A stretch of 10,491 nt of DNA, from assembly GCA_946885765.1 (NCBI GenBank), contig CAMPHD010000078.1, positions 1-10,491 of the forward strand, given 5' to 3'. The stretch comes from an uncultured Thalassospira sp. Its GTDB lineage: Bacteria > Pseudomonadota > Alphaproteobacteria > Rhodospirillales_A > Thalassospiraceae. Below are positions 7,069 through 10,491 of this stretch, one piece after another (within the stretch, counting starts at the first letter, position 1; every line of letters starts with the position of its first letter). Both the position numbers and the translations under genes were made by a program. A model generated the notes under the pieces. That model did no database searches and was not told the origin of the DNA. It saw nothing but the letters and a program-made list of their open reading frames with translations.

Positions 7069-10000
7069 GTTCGCGTGTCGAAAGGGGGGCTGCTGGCACA
7101 GACGGAGTATTGGTAGGCGCGCTGTTTTTATCAAAGGATGCAATCAAGTTGGCAACACCCGAAACCGTGCGGCCTTCGAACATTACGGCAGCGGGAATTT
7201 CGGCATTCAGGACTTCGGAAAGGCGTGTTGCGATCCGGACGGCAAATAATGAGTCGCCGCCAAGTTCAAAGAAATCGTCATCTGGGCCGATTGCCGGATC
7301 GCCAAACATATCGCGCCAGATCGCCAAGATGGTGAATTGCGCCTGTGTATCGGATTGGATATCCGGCGCATTCTGTGCGATGGGCATTGTGGCCTCCGCC
7401 GGGGCGGCGGAAACGGCGAAAGGTTTCGGATCGGCGGTTGTGGTGATTGCCTTGTCCGGCCAGAACCGGCGCCGGTCAAAGGCATAGGTTGGCAACGGGA
7501 TGCGGCGGGCGTTGGTGGTTTGATTCACCCGGTCCCAATCGGGAGCAGTTCCCATGACCCAAAGCCGGGCAATCGTCGCGGCCAGTGCATTTGATCCGGT
7601 GATCGTGGCATTTGCATTTCGGGCAGTGTCGAGACCGGGGGCCGGTTGCAGGGCAATGCTGTTGCCGGTCGGTGTGCCGTTGACGATGGCAAGGCGGCTT
7701 GCCGTGTTGCCAAAGCCGCATTCGACCATGATCGTTTCGGGCATTCCGGCCAAAAGTTCCTTGATGTTATCGGCAAAGCGCACCGCATTGCGCAGATGTT
7801 GAACCCAGTAATCGGGATTGGTCGCGTCTTCGGGTGTCAGCCTATTACCTGTCAGGTTCGACTGGATCGGAACGGTTGGTACGTTCAGCCTGATTTTGGC
7901 GACCACATTGCGGAATTCGTCCAGAACCGGTTCCATCATGCGGGAATGGAAGGCATGCGAAACCACAAGCCGGCGGCCGGATTTACCCTGTGATTTGATG
8001 TGTTCTTCAAGTGCGTCGATACATTCGTTGCTGCCAGCCACCACGCATTGACGCGGGCCGTTGATTGCCGCCATCGACAGATCGGGGCCAAAGGCCGACA
8101 GCAGATCCCCGACTTCGGCTTCTGTCATGGACAGGGCAAACATTGATCCCGGTTCGGTCTGTCCCATCAGACGACCGCGCGTGACCACAAGGCGAAGCGC
8201 ATCGTCAAAGGACATGACCCCGCCAATGCAGGCTGCGACATATTCGCCAATGCTGTGCCCGGCCAGCGCGGCGGGTGAAATGCCGTTTTCGATCAGCCAG
8301 CTTGCCAGTGCATATTCATAAACGAACAGGGCGGGCTGGGCGATTTCGGTACGTGCCATGCGGCTTGATGTTGCCGGACTTTCATCGGGAACGGTCAGCA
8401 ATTCAAAAAGATCATCGGGGCCGCCGATCTTGACGACCTGCTGGCAGGCATTGCGGATCAGCACCGCCGAAGTTTGATCTGCCGCATAAAGGTCGGCGGC
8501 CATGCCCGGTCGTTGTGATCCCTGACCGGGGAAAAGGAAAGTGATGGACGGAGTGTTGCGTTGGGCGACGGCCTGATGACGGGCGGGCGATTTCGGGTTT
8601 GCCAAGGCGGAAATCGCCGTGTTGATGTTTGAGGTAATGATTGCGGTTCGAAACCGGTAGGCGTGCCGCCGTGACAGGCTGTTTGCAACATCGGATATCG
8701 ATATGCCTGACCCGTTGCGGTCAAGCCAGCTTGCGGTATTGGTCAGCAGCTTCTGCAAGGCGGTTTCGCTTGCAGCCGAGAAGGGCAGAATATGGGGAAT
8801 ATCGTTTTTTGGCGTGGGTGATGCCGGTTTATCGGCTCGTGGGGCTTCTTCGATGATGATATGTGCATTGGTGCCACCAACCCCGAAGCTGCTGATACCG
8901 CCACGCAGCGGTTCATCGCCGCCACTTGATAATGGTTGAGCAATACTGTTTACCCGAAATGGTCCCTGATCCAGGCCAAGATTTTCATTTGGTTGATTGA
9001 AATGGCAGGTCGGCGGGAATGCCCGGTGACGGATTGCCAGTACGGCCTTGATCAGACCGGCAATTCCGGCGGCACTGTCCAGATGGCCGATATTGCCCTT
9101 GACCGAGCCAAGCCAGATCGGGTGCGTTGGGGATGTACCGGTTTTTGCATATGCCTTGTTGAGTGCGGCGATCTCTATCGGGTCGCCAAGGGCGGTTGCG
9201 GTTCCGTGGCCTTCGACAAAGCGGATGGTGACGGGATCGATTTGGGCATCGTCAAGGGCGGTTTGAATCGCCTTGGTCTGTCCATCGACAGAAGGCGCGG
9301 TAAAGGCAGCCTTCGCCGAACCGTCATTGTTCATGCCGACGCCCTTGATCACCGCATGGATGGTGTCCCTGTCGGCGATGGCATCATCAAGACGTTTCAG
9401 AAGGACAATGGCCGCACCGCTGCCGCCGACAACGCCGTCTGCCTTGCTGTCGAATGGGCGGCAGACACCGCTTCGCGATCCGATGCCGCCCTGCGTGAAG
9501 TAATATCCCCCGGCCGGGCTAAGCCCAAGGGTCGCACCACCGGCAAGGGCGACACGGCACTGGCCGGATCGCAATGCTTCTACGGCAAGCGCAATATTGA
9601 CAAGGCCGGTCGAACAGGCGGTCGAGGATGCGATGGCAGGGCCGGTCAGGTTCAGCTTGTAGGCAAGCCGTGTTGCGGCAAAATCCTTGTCATTGCCGAG
9701 TGTCATGCCATAGCGGATAGCATCGGGGCGGTCGCGCAGGCGATCACGCAGGTTGTCGACCAGATAGGTCGGGAAACCAACCCCGACATAAGCCCCAACC
9801 GGGCCGTCACGCGCCGGATCACATGCCCCGTCTTCAAGGGCACCAAGGGCAACTTCAAGCAGCAGGCGTTGCTGCGGGTCTGTTTCGATGGTTTCGCCCG
9901 CAGTCATGGCAAAGGGCGCGGGATCGAACATATCGATATCGTCAAGAATCCCGTGGCGTGCGACAAAATCGGCGTCTTCCAGTGCTGATGGATCACCACC

Positions 10001-10491
10001 CAGCGTGCGCAGGCGGGAAATATCAACGTCCTTTATCTGATCGACGCCGTTTTCAAGCATCGACCAGAAGGTGTCGCGATCATCCGCACCGGGCAGGCGC
10101 ATCGCCATGCCGATAATTGCAATGTCATGATTTTCAGACACATTGCGTTGGGTCTTTACCGGTTCGGCCTTTGCGATTTCGGGAACTGTCTGGTTATCGG
10201 CACACAGGTGAAGGGCAAAGGAATTGATCGTCGGGTGCTGGAATATTTCCACAGACGCAATGTTGTGCCCGGCGAGTTTTGACAGGGCAAACTGTGCGCG
10301 CGGTACCAGCAATGAATGGGCGCCAGCTTCAAACAGGTTGGTATCGAATTCAATTTCGTCGGTTTCGATCAGATCCATCCAGATTTTGGCAATTTTTCCG
10401 GCCATTTGATGAATGCGCATCTGATCGGGTTTGCGGGATGCGGGGGGCGGCGTTTCTTGTACAACAGGCTGTTTGCCGCCCGGGGCCTGAG
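7055..10491 (-). CDS. Type I modular polyketide synthase, ACP-KS-AT-ACP, 5'-truncated by the window edge
   Basis: This cytosolic multienzyme adds one malonate unit to a chain received from upstream domains and holds it on its C-terminal carrier. Numbered from the in-frame Met at 10420, the domains are ACP1 (~4-73), KS1 (~97-522, Cys269, His405, His446), AT1 (~622-915, Ser723, HAFH at 822-825) and ACP2 (~1027-1096, Ser1057). A 25-residue tail follows. There is no space for KR, DH or ER, so the product should stay beta-keto. The Met at 10420 is not the start: the frame stays open for 23 more codons to the edge through a Pro-rich linker, and ACP1 would otherwise begin abruptly. The TAA stop at 7055-7057 overlaps the next gene's ATG, indicating co-transcription and coupled translation. 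The PKS assignment is very secure; the product is unknown. Confidence 0.96.
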   Translation of the reverse strand, partial: QAPGGKQPVVQETPPPASRKPDQMRIHQMAGKIAKIWMDLIETDEIEFDTNLFEAGAHSLLVPRAQFALSKLAGHNIASVEIFQHPTINSFALHLCADNQTVPEIAKAEPVKTQRNVSENHDIAIIGMAMRLPGADDRDTFWSMLENGVDQIKDVDISRLRTLGGDPSALEDADFVARHGILDDIDMFDPAPFAMTAGETIETDPQQRLLLEVALGALEDGACDPARDGPVGAYVGVGFPTYLVDNLRDRLRDRPDAIRYGMTLGNDKDFAATRLAYKLNLTGPAIASSTACSTGLVNIALAVEALRSGQCRVALAGGATLGLSPAGGYYFTQGGIGSRSGVCRPFDSKADGVVGGSGAAIVLLKRLDDAIADRDTIHAVIKGVGMNNDGSAKAAFTAPSVDGQTKAIQTALDDAQIDPVTIRFVEGHGTATALGDPIEIAALNKAYAKTGTSPTHPIWLGSVKGNIGHLDSAAGIAGLIKAVLAIRHRAFPPTCHFNQPNENLGLDQGPFRVNSIAQPLSSGGDEPLRGGISSFGVGGTNAHIIIEEAPRADKPASPTPKNDIPHILPFSAASETALQKLLTNTASWLDRNGSGISISDVANSLSRRHAYRFRTAIITSNINTAISALANPKSPARHQAVAQRNTPSITFLFPGQGSQRPGMAADLYAADQTSAVLIRNACQQVVKIGGPDDLFELLTVPDESPATSSRMARTEIAQPALFVYEYALASWLIENGISPAALAGHSIGEYVAACIGGVMSFDDALRLVVTRGRLMGQTEPGSMFALSMTEAEVGDLLSAFGPDLSMAAINGPRQCVVAGSNECIDALEEHIKSQGKSGRRLVVSHAFHSRMMEPVLDEFRNVVAKIRLNVPTVPIQSNLTGNRLTPEDATNPDYWVQHLRNAVRFADNIKELLAGMPETIMVECGFGNTASRLAIVNGTPTGNSIALQPAPGLDTARNANATITGSNALAATIARLWVMGTAPDWDRVNQTTNARRIPLPTYAFDRRRFWPDKAITTTADPKPFAVSAAPAEATMPIAQNAPDIQSDTQAQFTILAIWRDMFGDPAIGPDDDFFELGGDSLFAVRIATRLSEVLNAEIPAAVMFEGRTVSGVANLIASFDKNSAPTNTPSVPAAPLSTREQGVL
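7058..7132 (-). other. Putative C-terminal docking tail of the PKS
   Basis: Twenty-five residues follow ACP2. They are rich in Pro, Ala, Ser and Thr and look disordered until the last ten, PLSTREQGVL. A short charged and hydrophobic terminal peptide is what TubC-type beta-hairpin docking domains bind, and the next protein begins with such a domain. The pairing is inferred from position and composition; it is not proven. Confidence 0.55.
7133..7342 (-). other. ACP2: acyl carrier domain at the end of the PKS
   Basis: A carrier domain with DDDFFELGGDSLFAVR; the phosphopantetheine serine codon is 7250-7252. It carries the newly extended beta-ketoacyl chain and is the donor for C1 of the next protein. 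GGDSL is the common NRPS-compatible carrier motif, fitting a handover to a condensation domain. Confidence 0.92.
7676..8557 (-). other. AT1: malonyl-CoA acyltransferase domain
   Basis: It loads the extender unit onto ACP2. Visible motifs are FPGQGSQRPGM near the start, the active site GHSIGEY (Ser codon 8252-8254), an Arg-containing RGRLMG segment, and HAFH (first His codon 7955-7957). HAFH at this position is the established signature for malonyl-CoA rather than methylmalonyl-CoA (YASH). The post-AT linker ends in a typical LPTYAFDRRRFW stretch (about 7465-7500) and leads with only a short spacer to ACP2, leaving no reductive domains. Confidence 0.92.
8855..10132 (-). other. KS1: ketosynthase domain
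   Basis: A decarboxylating Claisen condensation domain. The catalytic Cys (codon 9614-9616) sits in STACSTGLVN, and the two catalytic histidines sit in GHGTAT (codon 9206-9208) and NIGHLD (codon 9083-9085). The GSVKGNIGH lysine and a C-terminal VGGTNAH are also present. The surroundings of the Cys and of the first His depart from the usual DTACSSS and AHGTGT, but all catalytic residues are kept, so it should be active. Confidence 0.93.
10202..10411 (-). other. ACP1: first acyl carrier domain of the PKS
   Basis: A carrier-protein fold with the phosphopantetheine attachment motif GAHSLL; the modified serine is encoded at 10313-10315. It lies directly upstream of KS1, so it should be the donor carrier that feeds KS1. 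The domain it belongs to (loading module, earlier PKS module or NRPS module) lies outside the window. A Pro/Ala-rich linker (about 10420-10489) precedes it. The GAHS form differs from the GGDS form in ACP2 and is common among PKS/NRPS hybrid carriers. Confidence 0.85.

Noticed and set aside
7343..7676. Hidden KR or other reductive domain between AT1 and ACP2
   Set aside because: The ~110 residues hold only the post-AT linker (LPTYAFDRRRFW) and a low-complexity Ala/Pro/Thr stretch. No NADPH-binding GxGxxG motif was seen.
8936..9988. Long plus-strand ORF (350 codons) opposite KS1
   Set aside because: It lies wholly antisense to a clear ketosynthase with intact catalytic motifs. Its translation shows no recognisable domain, and long antisense frames are expected opposite G+C-rich coding DNA.
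10418..10420. ATG at 10420 as the start of the PKS gene
   Set aside because: The frame stays open to the window edge, no convincing ribosome-binding site precedes it, and the upstream residues form a typical inter-domain Pro-rich linker.
1..10491. tRNA or rRNA genes, CRISPR arrays, insertion sequences, promoters or terminators
   Set aside because: Every base is accounted for by two overlapping coding regions. I saw no repeat-spacer pattern, inverted-repeat-bounded transposase or hairpin plus T-run.

Overview
The whole window is the interior of one modular biosynthetic locus, read entirely on the minus strand. It encodes a hybrid type I polyketide synthase / nonribosomal peptide synthetase (PKS/NRPS) assembly line. 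Two very large genes fill it with no intergenic space. Both are cut by the window edges: the upstream gene lacks its 5' end (right edge) and the downstream gene lacks its 3' end (left edge). I see no RNA gene, mobile element, CRISPR array, promoter or terminator.

Right part (10491 to 7055, minus): a PKS with the visible order Pro-rich linker - ACP1 - KS1 - AT1 - ACP2 - short C-terminal tail. AT1 carries the HAFH motif of malonyl-CoA-loading domains. There is no room for KR, DH or ER domains, so this module should leave a beta-keto group. No stop lies between the first internal Met (10420) and the window edge, so the true start is outside.

Left part (7055 to 1, minus): a single frame open for 2351 codons, starting at an ATG that overlaps the PKS stop codon (TAATG). 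Domain order: TubC-like N-terminal docking domain - C1 - A1 - PCP1 - C2 - A2 - PCP2 - KS2. KS2 is cut just after its active-site TACSSS. Residues read by hand give an A1 code of D-A-L-W-L-G-G-T-F-K (valine-like) and an A2 code of D-V-W-H-F-S-L-V-D-K (serine, as in EntF). No epimerisation domain is present.

Working together, the proteins should extend an upstream acyl/peptidyl chain with one malonate unit and leave it unreduced. The chain would then pass across a TubC-type docking interface to valine, then serine, and the seryl chain would pass to another ketosynthase. The predicted stretch is ...CO-CH2-CO-Val-Ser-(ketide)..., meaning a serine-derived gamma-amino acid is likely built next. This recalls building blocks of lipopeptides such as the thalassospiramides, but the identity of the product is inference.

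The organism looks like a moderately G+C-rich Gram-negative bacterium. A proteobacterium, possibly a marine alphaproteobacterium, would fit the protein style, but nothing in the window proves this.
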